From Neoceratodus forsteri (taxonomy: Eukaryota > Chordata > Ceratodontiformes > Ceratodontidae), in assembly GCA_016271365.2 (NCBI GenBank), contig CM057456.1, forward strand, positions 883,620,001 through 883,684,000: a stretch of DNA of 64,000 nt, given 5' to 3'. Within the stretch, counting starts at the first letter, position 1, and every line of letters starts with the position of its first letter. The notes under the pieces are model-generated. The model was not told the DNA's origin and searched no databases. It saw only the letters and a program-made list of their open reading frames with translations. Of the stretch, positions 34,439 through 44,440 are shown one piece after another. A program made the translations under genes and the position numbers.

Positions 34439-34563
34439 AGGTGGGAAGGAGGAGCTAAAGTTGATGACCAAGTAGGGTCAGTGGCCGCTGACACAGTTAG
34501 GGTACACGGGCAGACTGGATGGGCCTATCGGTCCTTATCTGCCATCAATTTCTATGTTACACT

Positions 34564-34768
34564 TTTTGTGGTCCTTCATATGGGATGCAAAACCCCATCC
34601 TGAACCCGTCAGCTAAGCAGCGAGTGGGCACCCTGTCTAGGTAGCTGGCCAGCCACCCCTCAAGGTGCTCCACCCGTATGGGTGTCAGGAGTCTTAGAAA
34701 AACACAGTGTGGAGGCTCACACTTAAAACACCAAAGTAAAAGTGCATATACCCTGGAGTGTAATGCAG
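34564..34768. other. Unassigned non-coding segment
   Basis: Between the LINE 3' end and the inverted-repeat arm. No coding frame or recognised repeat was seen. Confidence 0.5.
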
Positions 34769-35324
34769 TTCTAGCACAATCAACTCCACTCAGTGAAGAG
34801 TGGTTCAGTACAGAGAAGCAGAGACCGTAGTCTATCCTTAAAGAGCAGCTGACGCCTCCTGGAGAACATTAACAAAACATAATATTTAGACACAGTTAGG
34901 CTTGTATTTCACATTAGTTCTGTATTCCTCCTCTCCATTATTTATCACTGGTGAAATCTGCATGAAAACAGGTTCTTTGCTCCTGAAGAGTTTATCTATT
35001 CCTCTTGCTTTCTCCCTACCTGGGGTTATAATACACTCCTTGTGACATCACAGTTACTCCCATGACAACAAATTGTGATGTCACAATCACAATCACAGGT
35101 TTATGACTTGAAATAGGGAGTAAACTTAAGAGGCAGATGAACTCTAAGGTATAAAGATCATGTATTCGTGCACATTTCCTCAGAAATAAATAATGGGGAG
35201 GAGAAAGCTTTATGCTGTAATGTACTTTGAATGCAGGCTGAATTATACATAAATATCATGTTTTTCAAAGTTTTCTTTGAGGCGTCAGCAACTCTTTAAA
35301 TAATCTTTATTGTGTATCAAAAAA
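34769..35324. repeat. Left copy of an inverted repeat pair (interrupted by MITE)
   Basis: TTCTAGCACAATCAACTCC ... GAGACCGTAGTCTATCCTTAA, then after the MITE ATAATCTTTATTGTGTATCA. The same sequence is present inverted and uninterrupted at 41855-41952. The right copy carries AATAAA on the plus strand, as an LTR R/U5 region might. The family is unknown. Confidence 0.75.
34842..35295. mobile_element. piggyBac-like MITE, 454 bp, flanked by TTAA
   Basis: Termini are AGAGCAGCTGACGCCTC and, as reverse complement of the right end, AGAGTTGCTGACGCCTC: 15 of 17 bases match. TTAA lies immediately outside both ends (34838-34841 and 35296-35299). The related inverted sequence at 41855-41952 shows the empty site CCTTAAATAATC with a single TTAA. 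A TTAA duplication is the hallmark of piggyBac. No transposase is encoded. Confidence 0.82.
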
Positions 35325-35644
35325 TATATGCAGAGGGAAGCTTTTTGAAATATGTCAACTCTGACTCCCCTGGGTCTGAATGACAACATCAATGTGCACA
35401 GCTATTTGTAGATTACTAGAATTCCTTACTTTTGCATCAGGATACCTTTTCCCTTATACAGTATGACTTGCTGGCTCTACTGTTTTCTCCTAATCTTAAC
35501 ATCATCATTATTGCGCAAAAAACAGCGATCTCACAAACTCAGCATTTTTCTAACATCACAACATGACTTGTTGCTCTGCTGCTGTACTGGGACACCTTGG
35601 CATATATATTAGCCTTATTTAAAATCTGAGTATTTATTCATAAC
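35325..35644. other. Unassigned A/T-rich non-coding segment
   Basis: Left flank of DIRS-2. No coding frame or recognised element was seen. Confidence 0.4.
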
Positions 35645-35830
35645 CCAGGAAATCTTACTGTATTCTGACTTATGCAGTATGGTCTCATCATAGTTCTGCC
35701 CCAGAGTTGAAATGGTTAATAGAACCTATGCTACTAATGGAACGTTAGGCTCGAGCTCAGTTTTCAAACCACTGTCCCTGGAATACATCCTGCAACCGTC
35801 TGATTCTTTACTCCGCTTGCCTAGCATAGA
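35645..35830 (+). repeat. DIRS-2 left inverted terminal repeat
   Basis: GCAGTATGGTCTCATCATAG, GAAATGGTTAATA and AATGGAACGTTAGGCTC match the reverse complement of 41140-41310. Confidence 0.85.
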
Positions 35831-36205
35831 CACCTCGGAGAGCCCTCCTTCATCTTTCTTGAAGATATTTATTTTCTTGTTTTTTTGAAGTAAATTTTGT
35901 TTCTGTTAATTTTTAAAGCACTGTCCTTGAGTTTACGGGTAGATTAGTCTAGATTTAGTGTTTTTATGGTAAGTTTTTCGGTTTCTTCTCGGTTCGTTTA
36001 ACCAGGAGGGAACCAAAGTTTTTCTTTCTATTTCTTGTAAGTATTTTAACCTTCTTGTGCTGGTTATATATTTTGTGGGAGAAACAGGGCTAAACCTCGG
36101 TTCTTCCTCAGTCGCTAAACCGACTGAGGAGAAAAAATTAAAAAGAAGAGATATTGTTTTTCTGTGTGGGACTTCTCATAGAAAACCCATTTTTAGGGTT
36201 TTCTC

Positions 36206-36391
36206 TTGGTTATGTCACTACTCAAGAAAAGAACCATCCCAATTGGTTTCCAGCATTGTACAGAGTGTGGGGAAGAATTTGTTAAAGCAGATCCTCACTT
36301 AATTTGTGTTATCTGCCTGGGGTTTGATAATTTAAAGGCAGATTGTAAGATTTGTAAGAATTCCCTCAGTCGACGCTGGATAGTCATTTGA
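36206..36391 (+). pseudogene. DIRS-2 gag-like ORF, zinc-knuckle-like N-terminus
   Basis: HCTECGEEFVKADPHLICV is followed by CLGFDNLKADCKICKNSL: three C-x2-C-type pairs with a His. It parallels 469-813 of DIRS-1, which supports both. The start at 36206 (ATG) is plausible because the Cys module follows about 15 residues later. Confidence 0.65.
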
Positions 36392-36481
36392 ACTGATTGA
36401 AAGAGAAAATGTCCGAGAAAGCTGCTGACCCAGCTTCAGAGAAACCTTCCCCTTCTCAAAAGGAGAAGCCTAAAGAACCGA

Positions 36482-36697
36482 GTGAGCACCCTCTGCCAGG
36501 GTGATGGTTCCTCATCAAAACAGAGAACCGCAGACACTACCGCTGAACTGGTAAGTTCTGCAAAGAAGAAGAGGAAGAAGAAGTACTCAGCAAAGAAACT
36601 GCAACTAATGCTTCCAGTGGTTCCAGCTGCGAATGCTGTAGCTACCACCATAAGCCTTTTACAGGCACTGCAAACCGGTACTGCGGTATCAGTTTAG
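36482..36697 (+). pseudogene. DIRS-2 gag-like fragment, Lys-rich
   Basis: Ser/Thr residues, then a basic run KKKRKKKYSAKKL, analogous to the Lys-rich run at the end of the DIRS-1 zinc-knuckle ORF. Same frame as the preceding piece, separated by stops. Confidence 0.45.
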
Positions 36698-36763
36698 CGT
36701 TCTGGTTCACAACTCTCAGTTCCAGATTCGGGTTCCCTCTCGGTTCCCGGTTCCCTGGAACAG

Positions 36764-36982
36764 TTGACCAATGTTTTTGCTGAAGAGGATGAGGATGATG
36801 AGGGCTATGGAGAACCTATTGAACCAGAAGTGTCTCCTGAGCCTCATAATCCTGATTCCCCTGATAAGGTAGTGGAGGATTATCCAACTCACTTTGCCTT
36901 AATGGAACAAGTGGCAGAAATCCTGGACCTCTCCACTCAAGAGTCCACAGAGGAGGAAGAGGAACTAGATACATGGAGATGA
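36764..36982 (+). pseudogene. DIRS-2 gag-like fragment, acidic
   Basis: Dominated by Glu/Asp (FAEEDEDDEGYGEP ... STEEEEELDTW) with a helix-like HFALMEQVAEILDL. It corresponds to the acidic segment of DIRS-1 at 2853-3185. Confidence 0.5.
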
Positions 36983-37110
36983 TGGATGTGCCACCAACAA
37001 AGAGACTGTTGCTACCCATCCACAAATCCTTAAAAAGACAGGCTGCAAAAATCCTGCAGACCCCAACGTCCATTCCCCCAGTGGACAGGAGGATAGACAG
37101 AAAATATTAG

Positions 37111-37703
37111 GTGGCCAAATCAGGAGCCAAGTTTCTTTTTGGGCATCCTAGCCATGAGGGGGTGGTGCAGGCTGCTGCATGTGAAAAGGCAGGCATCCCA
37201 TTGGCATCACATCCCCCTGAGAAGGACTCCAGGAAGATGGATTCTATAGCTAAGAAATCATGCCTGGGAGCCTCCTTAGCCATCAGACAGGTCGCCTATA
37301 TGGCATACTGTATGTGTCCAGGTACCAGAAAAGTCTCTGGAACACAGTTTTGGACATAGCCAAGGCATGCCCTGGACCCATGGCATCTGATTTGTCAAAG
37401 GCTGCTAAGAGAGGTATTGAAGCCTCTAAGTGTCAGTTTTGGATGACAGTGGATGCCAGTGACATGGCAGCCAGGCAAATGGCAACCTCAGCGTCCCTGA
37501 GGAGATTTGCTTGGCTGAGAGCATCTAATCTGTCTCAGGATACCCAGGCTAAAGCACTGAATTTTCCCTGTGAGCCCACATCTCTCTTCGGGGAGCAAGC
37601 TGAAGCTTACATGAAGAAGATGGATGAGTATAAGGTGACGTACAAGAGTGCTTCTGCTATGGAGAGCAGAAACACTTCAGAAATACCAGGAAAGAGGGGG
37701 TAG
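37111..37703 (+). pseudogene. DIRS-2 gag-like core domain (frameshifted)
   Basis: The first part reads HPPEKDSRKMDSIAKKSCLG in one frame, and the second (from about 37330) SASLRRFAWLRASNLSQDTQ and LFGEQAEAYMKKMDEYK in another. A frameshift lies near 37330. This is the best preserved gag core in the window. Confidence 0.7.
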
Positions 37704-37822
37704 AAGTAGAACTCATTATAGGCCCTTCTTCCAGGCACAGGCACTGCCTACCTATCAGTCCCAGAAAGGGTATTTTAAGGGCAGAAGGGACAGCAGTAGG
37801 ACTGGCCCCAGCACTCAGGTTA

Positions 37823-38640
37823 GTGCTCAGACAAAGCAGGCCCTCTGAGGGGCCTGCCAGGGTTGCCTCCCCACTCCCAGTAGGGGGCAGGATGGCTTGC
37901 TACCTCCAGGCCTGGGAATCTATTACCCCAGACAAATGGGTCCTGGAGGTAGTAAGCCAGGGGCTTGCTCTCAGTTTCAAGGTGCTGCCCAAGCTGAAAG
38001 CAAGACTGTTCAGACCTCCCAACCCACCAGAAACAGCCCTGTTGGAGGAGGAGGAAGTAGCGAAGCTTATCAGTGGAACCTGTTCCCTTGGCACAAAGGG
38101 GAAAGGGTCTCTACTCAAGATACTTCCTCAGTCTAAAGAAAACAGGGGAGTGGTGACCCATACTGGATCTCAGACACTCAAACAAACATTTGACAAAGCC
38201 CAAGTTCAAAATGGCCACTCTGGCTACTGTCCTCCCCACACTCAGGCAGGGTGATTGGCTGGCATCCCTGGATCTAAAGGATGCCTACTTCGACATGCCC
38301 ATCAGGCAATCACACAGAAGATACCTCAGGTTCAGATTGCCGTCGGGTCACTACCAGTTCAGTGCCATGCCCTTCGGCCTAACCTCTGCTCCAAGGGTGT
38401 TCACCAAGTGCCTAGCAGTGGTGGTGGCACACCTAAGGAGGCATGGAGTCTCAGTCTTCCCTTACCTGGACGACTGGCTGGTGGTAGGTCAGTTCCCTCA
38501 GCAGGTAGAGGAGGTGCTATCCATCACTCAGGACACACTGGGGGCAATAGGCTTTCTGGCAAACCAGAAAAAGTCTGTTCTAACACCAGTCCAGCTCCTA
38601 GAATTTATAGGGGCAGAGTTGGACACAGAGAGGCAAAGCC
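37823..38640 (+). pseudogene. DIRS-2 reverse transcriptase
   Basis: The N-terminal VGGRMACYLQAWESITPDKW is in one frame. Sequence from 38190 is in another: ASLDLKDAYFDMPIRQSHRR (motif A), FSAMPFGLTSAPRVFTKCL and the catalytic FPYLDDWLVVGQ at about 38455-38490, then LLEFIGAELDTERQ. The palm is uninterrupted from 38216 to about 38640. The first half of the fingers is damaged by frame loss at about 38060-38190. Confidence 0.88.
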
Positions 38641-38959
38641 TTCCTCCTTCAGGGAAGGGCAGACAACCTGCTGCAGCTAGCAAGCTCCTTCCAGCCCCAT
38701 ACTCCCAGATCAGCAAGGTACTTTCTTCAGCTTCTGGGTCACATGGCTGCATTAGCAGCAACAGTGTCAGGAGCCAGGTTCCAGATGAGAGACATTCAGT
38801 TCCACCTAAGGTTCCACTGGTCTCAAAAAAGGGATTCACTGTCAAAAATGGTACCAGTCACATGAACCTTTCTCCAAGCACTACAGTGGTGGCTAGAAAA
38901 GGACAATCTCAGGGAGGGGGTGCCTTTCCCCCAAAGACCACCATCAGCAGTCTTAACAA

Positions 38960-39300
38960 CAAATGCTTCTCTCCTAGGATGGGGTGCCCACCTAGGGGAT
39001 CACACAGCACATGGTACCTAGCTCAGACAGGAGTCTCTGCTTCACATAAACCTGCTGGAGCTCAGGGCAGTGTACCTGGGCATTCAGTTATTCGCCTCAG
39101 TGCTGCAGGGCAAAGTGGTTCAGGTCAGAACAGACAATACAACCACAGTGTACTACATAAACAAGCAAGGGGGCACAAGGTCTTCTCCCTGTGCACAGAA
39201 GCCATGAAGGTGTGGAATCTAGCTTGTTCTCTGGGGATCTCCCTCTCAGCAGTTCACCTCCCAGGTAAGGACAATATCCTAGCAGATGCACGCAGTAGGA
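38960..39300 (+). pseudogene. DIRS-2 RNase H domain (frameshifted)
   Basis: LLGWGAHLGDHTAHGT, then LHINLLELRAVYLGIQLF (Glu) and VRTDNTTTVYYINKQGG (catalytic Asp) share one frame with an internal stop. The last part, LSAVHLPGKDNILADARSRI (final Asp), is in the frame that also carries the RT. A frameshift lies at about 39175. Confidence 0.8.
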
Positions 39301-39369
39301 TCAACCAGAACCATCATGGGTGGTTACTGAACAGGCAGATCCTGTAAGTGGTATTCAGGAGGTGGGGCA

Positions 39370-39600
39370 CCCCAGAGGTGGACCTCTTCGCAGCCCCAGA
39401 CAATCACCAGCTGCCACAATTCTGTTGCAGGCCCCTGCAGTGGGCACAGTTCCTCTGGATGCACTGCTGCTGGACTGGACAGGGAGGTTTCTATACATCT
39501 TCCCTCCATTTCCATTGTTGCCCAGAGTGTTGGACAAACTCAGGGAGCAACTAGTGACAATGATTCTCATTGCCCCAGACTGGGCCAGGCAGCCCTGGTA
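39370..39600 (+). pseudogene. DIRS-2 methyltransferase-like (DLF) remnant
   Basis: EVDLFAAPDNHQLPQFCC in one frame, then LYIFPPFPLLPRVLDKLRE and MILIAPDW in another. Matches the DIRS-1 segment at 5517-5740. Confidence 0.65.
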
Positions 39601-39799
39601 ACCCTGCTACTGACCCTGTCCATATCCAAGCCAATCTCCCTACCCAGGAGACACAACCTGCTGACATCATCACAGGGCAGGGTCCTTTACCCCAATCTCC
39701 AGTCCCTCAAACTCAGGGCTTGGCTCTTGAGGATTAGAATATGCAGACTGCATCTCTCGGAGGCAGTGCTGGAGGTCCTAAGGGTGTCTAGGAAGCCTT

Positions 39800-40809
39800 C
39801 TACTAGGAAGACTTACACCTCAAAATGGAAGAGATTTTCCATCTGGTGCCAGCAGAAGTAGATAGACCATTGCCAGGCTGGCATGGGAGTTGTTCTGGAC
39901 TATCTGGCTCACTTGCATTCCCTTGGCCTGAAGCCTTCCACCCTGAAGGTGCATTTGGCAGCTGTTTCTGCTTACCTCTCAGTTGGGAAGAGGGTATCCC
40001 TGGCTGCTAACCAGGTATTCAGAATGTTCTTTAAGGGTCTATTGCACTTGCACCTCCTCACAGGGAACCCACTCCTACATGGGACCTCAATGTATGTATT
40101 GGCCATCCAATGCAGCCACCATTTGAGCCCATGTCCTCAGCAGACCTTAAGTATGTGACATGGAAAACAGTGTTTCTGGTGGCTATCACCTCAGCTAGGA
40201 GGATTATAGTGAGCTTCAGGCCCTGTCCACACAGCCAGATTACATACAGTTCACAGGGACAAGGTAGTCCTTAGGACTAACAGGAAATTCCTTCCTAAGG
40301 TGGTATCAGACTTCCACCTCAACCAGTCAATCACCCTGCCAGTCTTCTTCACTGAACACTCCAGTTCAGGGGAATGCAGACTGCATAGCCTTGATGTCAA
40401 AAGAGCTATAAGCTAGTACTCCGACCACACAAAGGGCCACAGACGGCATAGGGCACAACTGTTCCTGACTTATGGAGAAGTGGGAAAGGGCAAACTGGCT
40501 TCAAAGAGGTCTATTGCCCACTGGATTGTTGCCTGCATCCAGTTCTGCTACAGCGAAGTGGGCAAAGAACCCCCAGTAGGACCTAGGGCCCACTCTATAA
40601 GGGGTATAGCTACTTTGATAGCAGCTGCAAGAGACATTCCTTTATTGGAAATTTGTAAAGCAGCTACCTGGAAAACTGTACACACCCTTACCAAACACTA
40701 CAGCCGGGATACTCAGGCTAAAAGTAATGCCAGGTTTGGCACAGCAGTACTGCACAGCCTGTTTCCTAAATGGGTTCTCTACCCTCCTCCAAAGGTACTG
40801 CTTTGGTAG
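39800..40809 (+). pseudogene. DIRS-2 tyrosine recombinase (broken)
   Basis: SKWKRFSIWCQQK then a stop. DYLAHLHSLGLKPSTLKVHL and VFRMFFKGLLHLH form the N-terminal domain. TWKTVFLVAITSARR (first catalytic Arg region, about 40155-40200) is followed by frame loss. The last part (40480-40809) is intact, with RAHSIRGIATL (H-x-x-R), AATWKTVHTL and the nucleophile in LTKHYSRD. Unlike DIRS-1, it keeps the second catalytic Arg. Confidence 0.85.
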
Positions 40810-40920
40810 TCTGCAAAAGTCAGAATACAGTAAGATTTCCCAGGGTTTGAAGAAAAAAATTACTTACCATAGTAATCTTGTTTCTTCCAAGGGAATCTTA
40901 ATATAGTCTGAGTTCCCACC
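40808..40920. repeat. DIRS-2 internal complementary region
   Basis: GTCAGAATACAGTAAGATTT (right-terminus orientation) is followed by AAATTACTTACCATAGTAAT and TTCTTCCAAGGGAATCTTA (left-terminus orientation). It is a fusion of both element ends. Confidence 0.8.
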
Positions 40921-41139
40921 CTGCCTCCCCTGCTAGAACCTATGGGCACTACGGCACAGCTGTCCATGCTATATGAAACCAATGGGCGTTTCTTTTGTTG
41001 GGCTAGTGACTTGAGTCTTATTTTTGCCCACATTGTTTTTAAACAAGGGGATTATTATTGTTGGGTATTGTTATTAGTTAATTATATATTAGTATAATTT
41101 AGATAGCTTGTTAGCATGCTTGCTCCATAAGAATCTGAC

Positions 41140-41322
41140 AGATGCAGAATGTATTCCAGGGAAAGGGGTTTGAAAACCAAGCTTGAGCCTAACGTTCCAT
41201 TATTAGCATAGGTTTTATTAACCATTTCAGCTCTGTGGCAGACCTATGGTGAGACCATACTGCATAAGTCAGAATACAATAAGATTCCCTTGGAAGAAAC
41301 AAGATTACTATGGTAAGTAATT
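41140..41322 (+). repeat. DIRS-2 right inverted terminal repeat
   Basis: GAGCCTAACGTTCCATTATT, AACCATTTCAG, GAGACCATACTGCATAAG and ATTACTATGGTAAGTAATTT. The reverse complement matches 35645-35830. The outer 40 bases are absent from the left end, as in DIRS-1. Confidence 0.85.
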
Positions 41323-41854
41323 TTTTCTTGCCTGTCCCTGCTTCCACACAGCATGACTTTCTGCTCTGCTGACCTAGTTGAAGCACTGAGGTTGCCACTC
41401 TTGTGGTTCAGAATTTCAGTTTGTTCAGGCACACTTGTTGGCTTTGCCCCTTGTGTTGTTTCTTTTGTTTTTTTCTTGCATATTTTGCACATTCACCCTT
41501 TTCACTTTTTTGTATTGCACTTATGCACTTTATTAGGGACTGTCTCTTTAAGAGACCCCCCTTTTAAACCGCAACAGGGGGACTCGCAATATGCTGTGAT
41601 GATGGCATGATAGCTGTCGATATGTAAGCATGTAGCCAGCACCACCAGGAAGTTGGACGGCATGCTCGATGAGCAGTCCGTTCTTTCAGTTTGTTTTATT
41701 ATGCTTTGGCTTACTTATGGAAATTTGTAGTTGCTTTAACCACGGTTATCAAGCACAGGATTCTGCTAGCCTGCAGTGATGTTTGCACTGAAGCCTGCTA
41801 TTACCAACATTGTATCTACATGGATAAGCTTTTTTACTGCCTTTTTCTAAAATG
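41323..41854. other. Unassigned segment, possibly LTR-like
   Basis: No coding frame. It leads directly into an AATAAA-bearing inverted-repeat copy, so it could be the U3-like part of a solo LTR ending near 41952. There is no second LTR or flanking duplication to prove it. Confidence 0.35.
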
Positions 41855-41952
41855 TTTTTTGATACACAATAAAGATTATTTAAGGATAGACTACGGTCTC
41901 CGCTTCTTTGTGCTGACCCACTCTCTACTGAATGGAGCTGACTGTGCTAGAA
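41855..41952. repeat. Right copy of the inverted repeat pair (uninterrupted)
   Basis: TTTTTTGATACACAATAAAG ... TTTAAGGATAGACTACGGTC ... CTGTGCTAGAA is the reverse complement of the left copy. It preserves the empty TTAA site of the MITE at 34842-35295. Confidence 0.8.
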
Positions 41953-42288
41953 ATGGGTGTTGGAGCCTTGACATGTCCTTTCCTAAAGGGATGAAACCTC
42001 CCTGTCCCTTTCCCACACTGCTAGAAGGGATGCGGTTTGCCACAGGCTATGCATTTGTGTTTAAATGTGCATTGCTCCACTCTGTGCATTCCCTGATTGT
42101 AAGTAAAGAAATGGCCCCCCTTCCCCATTCTTAATGATACTACCTTGATACCCTTTCTTTGGTGAGGTGGGCTGCCAGCCCAGAAAGACACTATCCATGT
42201 GTTGGACCCCCACGCCTGTGTCTATTGTCCACAGTAAATGCAGGTCCAACATGGCCCATGGCTCATGACCTCCTGGCACTGTTCTGTT

Positions 42289-42405
42289 TCCTCCTTCTGA
42301 ACTCCTCATCATACTCTAACCATCCCCCCCAGCCCCTCAGCTTTTTGCTGGGCTGCCATGGGTTAGTATTCCTGCATGTATCATGAAATCTGCTACCCAG
42401 TCTTC
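42289..42405 (-). pseudogene. Continuation of antisense gag-like ORF in shifted frame
   Basis: Just past the end of the longer ORF, the minus strand reads EDWVADFMIHAGILTHGSP and, in another frame, WLEYDEEFRRRKQNS. Such W-x-x-YDEEFRR segments follow VDF/MD-LLL motifs in proteins I associate with tyrosine-recombinase retroelements. That association is from memory. Confidence 0.35.
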
Positions 42406-43416
42406 TCAAGTGCAGCAAATGCTCGCCTTATGCTTCTTCTCCATCCCATCATTGCACTGTTTCTTATCTTTATCTTCTTTCAGCTCCTTTGGACAGTTGA
42501 GAAGTAAGAACATGTCCATGTACTCTCCATTTATGATTTGTTGTTTGACTTTTTCTGGAATGTGTGATCCCACTGGTTTACCCAGTGACACAAAACCCAC
42601 ATTCCCCTGATGTCCTGAAGCCTCTGGTTGTACTGTAGCCACCACCTTGCTCCCCACACCCTGTGTCTCCCTGGGTGCTGGGGCTAGCTGTCCTGCACCC
42701 ACCAGAGAGACCTCCTGCATGGTAAATAAGGCTAACAGGTAGTCAAGCTTCTGCTCTAACATTAATTGGCCTATGGAGCAGGGTACTGTTTGCTGCACTG
42801 CCTCTGCCCGCCTCAGCGACCCTATGATCCGGGGTAATGGTGGGGGCATGGCTGGGAACTCCGTATCCCGACCAGCCCTAATCAGCTGTTGGATTTGTAA
42901 CAGTTCTGTAGACAGCAACGTCATTGGCACCTAGGCCAGGACCAGCTGCGCGGGCACCATGGCCTCCAGCACCCCCAAACTCCAAAGAGCCAGGCTTAGG
43001 TTTTCCATTGTTGAGTTCCCTGGATGAGCCGGACCTGGCATTACATTTTCCCCTGAGCTCTTAGGTGAGTGCCCCCTGGACCTTGAAGGCCCCAAGTGTC
43101 CTATCTGCTTCCTTGGCTGCTTCTGTTTTTCCGGAGGGGGCACCTTCTCCACCTGTCTTATCAGGGCCCTCAACTCTTCTGCAGGTAGCTTATCTTGGCC
43201 AGGCATACCTGGTTGTGGGTCTGGTGCAGGAATCCCCTGCTTGCTCCTCCTGCTCTGAACCTTTGTAGACAGTGGGGGGGGGAGTGCTGGGTCCTCCCCT
43301 GGTGTAGGTGTCCTCTCTGGTGCCCATTCCTGCTCCCCTGGCTTGTCCCTCGGGGGTACTGGATCAAAAGGCTGTGGGTAGATATCCAGCTTCTGAAACT
43401 CCTCCCCAGGTGACAC
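42406..43416 (-). pseudogene. Antisense gag/ORF1-like protein of a transposable element, one in-frame stop
   Basis: Starting with ATG at 43416, the minus strand is open for 336 codons except for a single TAG at 42931-42933. The first half is Pro/Gln/Lys-rich and low in complexity. The second half has predicted helices, a SIGQLMLEQKLDYLLALF segment and GKPVGSHIPEKVKQQIINGE followed by YMDMFLLL. The last motif recalls ORF1 proteins of YR-type retroelements. No RT or recombinase follows. The element assignment is inference; the one-stop open frame is seen directly. Confidence 0.5.
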
Positions 43417-43879
43417 CAGTTCACCCTACTGCTTCTGAGGGAAAGGTTCTGCCAAGCTGCTTGGTTGAGGCTAAGGCACAGGGTCTGATGACCCTGGTAC
43501 CTCCTTCTCCTCCTTGCCTTGCTCCTGGATCATTGCATTCCACCAAGCCTTGCCCTTCCCCCAAATGAGAGCAGTCAACTGCTTCTCGAACTCCATGACT
43601 CTGCTTCTTTGCCTGCTTTCCAGCCTGCAACTGGAAACACAGACATACCTGCCACCATGTGACCCTTGCTGCCATGTAAGCCTGCGCTGCCACCACAACT
43701 AAGGGTTTACTGATTGAGGGCATCCATATACTATCATTGAAAATCCCATCCAGTGAATTTGATCCACTGACCACCATATTTAAGAACATGCAACTACTGG
43801 CTGGTCACCTTTGGTTGGTTCTTTCCCTTTTTTTTTTTTTTGTCATTATTATGTTGTTGATTTTTTTTTAGTAACATCT

Positions 43880-43975
43880 CAGTGTTGCCAGCCTGGAATG
43901 CAACTCGGGCACTGCATACTGGGCTAACTCCCTTATTTTAATTCAACCAATGAGCTATTCTGGTTATGGGATTTT
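43880..43975 (-). mobile_element. tRNA-like SINE fragment
   Basis: The minus strand has A-box-like TAGCTCATTGG and a degenerate B-box-like GAGTTGCATTCC at tRNA-like spacing. Confidence 0.35.
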
Positions 43976-44034
43976 ATACCTCTTATATACTCATAAGTCT
44001 CAAATCCACATAATTGTTTTCAACTTAGGTCTGT

Positions 44035-44290
44035 ATAACATTTCAAGACATAAAATTATCTATAATGGGGCAGCATTAATTGTCATGTGTGTCTTATAGT
44101 ACGTGAACATCAGCTTGCCAGCCACCAATTGTAGACAAAATATAGATCATCTGCTATGATAAATAAACCAGTACATCCAATATATTTCAAGACATACACA
44201 GTATCTGTTAGCATATGATGGGGGCAGCAGTTGTAGCCAAAACATAGATGATCTGCTGTAATAAATAAAACAAGTACCACAAAACTGAAT
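44035..44290. repeat. Imperfect short tandem duplications of about 105-146 bp
   Basis: TTGTAGACAAAATATAGATC at about 44127 recurs as TTGTAGCCAAAACATAGATG at about 44232. TTTCAAGACATA at about 44041 recurs at about 44187. It could be the tail of the neighbouring SINE-like fragment. Confidence 0.5.
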
Positions 44291-44329
44291 TTTAGTAAAA
44301 TCATACTTATATAGTGGGACAGAAAGGAC

Positions 44330-44440
44330 CATGTAACTATTGTGTAGTAGTGCTAGCCCGTCATGCAAAACAGATGCTGTGGGATCCAAACTCCACTCTG
44401 CTAGCATAGAAGGCAGCAACTCTAACTGCTACACTGTCTG
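44330..44440 (-). mobile_element. tRNA-like SINE head
   Basis: The minus strand has A-box-like TAGCAGTTAGAG and B-box-like AGTTTGGATCCC. With the A/T-rich duplications on its 3' side it resembles a decayed tRNA-derived SINE. Confidence 0.4.

Larger units (their letters stand above)
31804..34563 (+). mobile_element. CR1-like LINE, 5'-truncated
   Basis: The order endonuclease fragment, RT, C-terminal domain and 3' tail is that of a non-LTR retrotransposon of the CR1 group. The 3' end reads GGGCAGACTGGATGGGCC, then CTTATCTGCCATCA, ending TTTCTATGTTAC. The 5' end begins inside the endonuclease and abuts the truncated macrosatellite. Stops and frameshifts throughout mean it is dead. Confidence 0.85.
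35645..41322 (+). mobile_element. DIRS-type retrotransposon, copy 2 (different subfamily)
   Basis: About 5.68 kb. The left terminus (CTTACTGTATTCTGACTTAT ... AATGGAACGTTAGGCTC) recurs inverted at the right (about 41140-41322), with an internal complementary region at about 40808-40920. In between, gag-like, RT, RNase H, DLF and tyrosine recombinase segments follow in DIRS order. Its termini share no obvious similarity with DIRS-1, so it is a separate lineage. It is less decayed than DIRS-1 in the RT but still carries frameshifts and stops. Confidence 0.92.

Noticed and set aside
35441..35580. Similarity between CATGACTTGTTGCTCTGCTG left of DIRS-2 and CATGACTTTCTGCTCTGCTG right of it, as a target duplication
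   Set aside because: The copies are not at the element tips and a related word occurs again nearby. DIRS elements are not expected to make long duplications.
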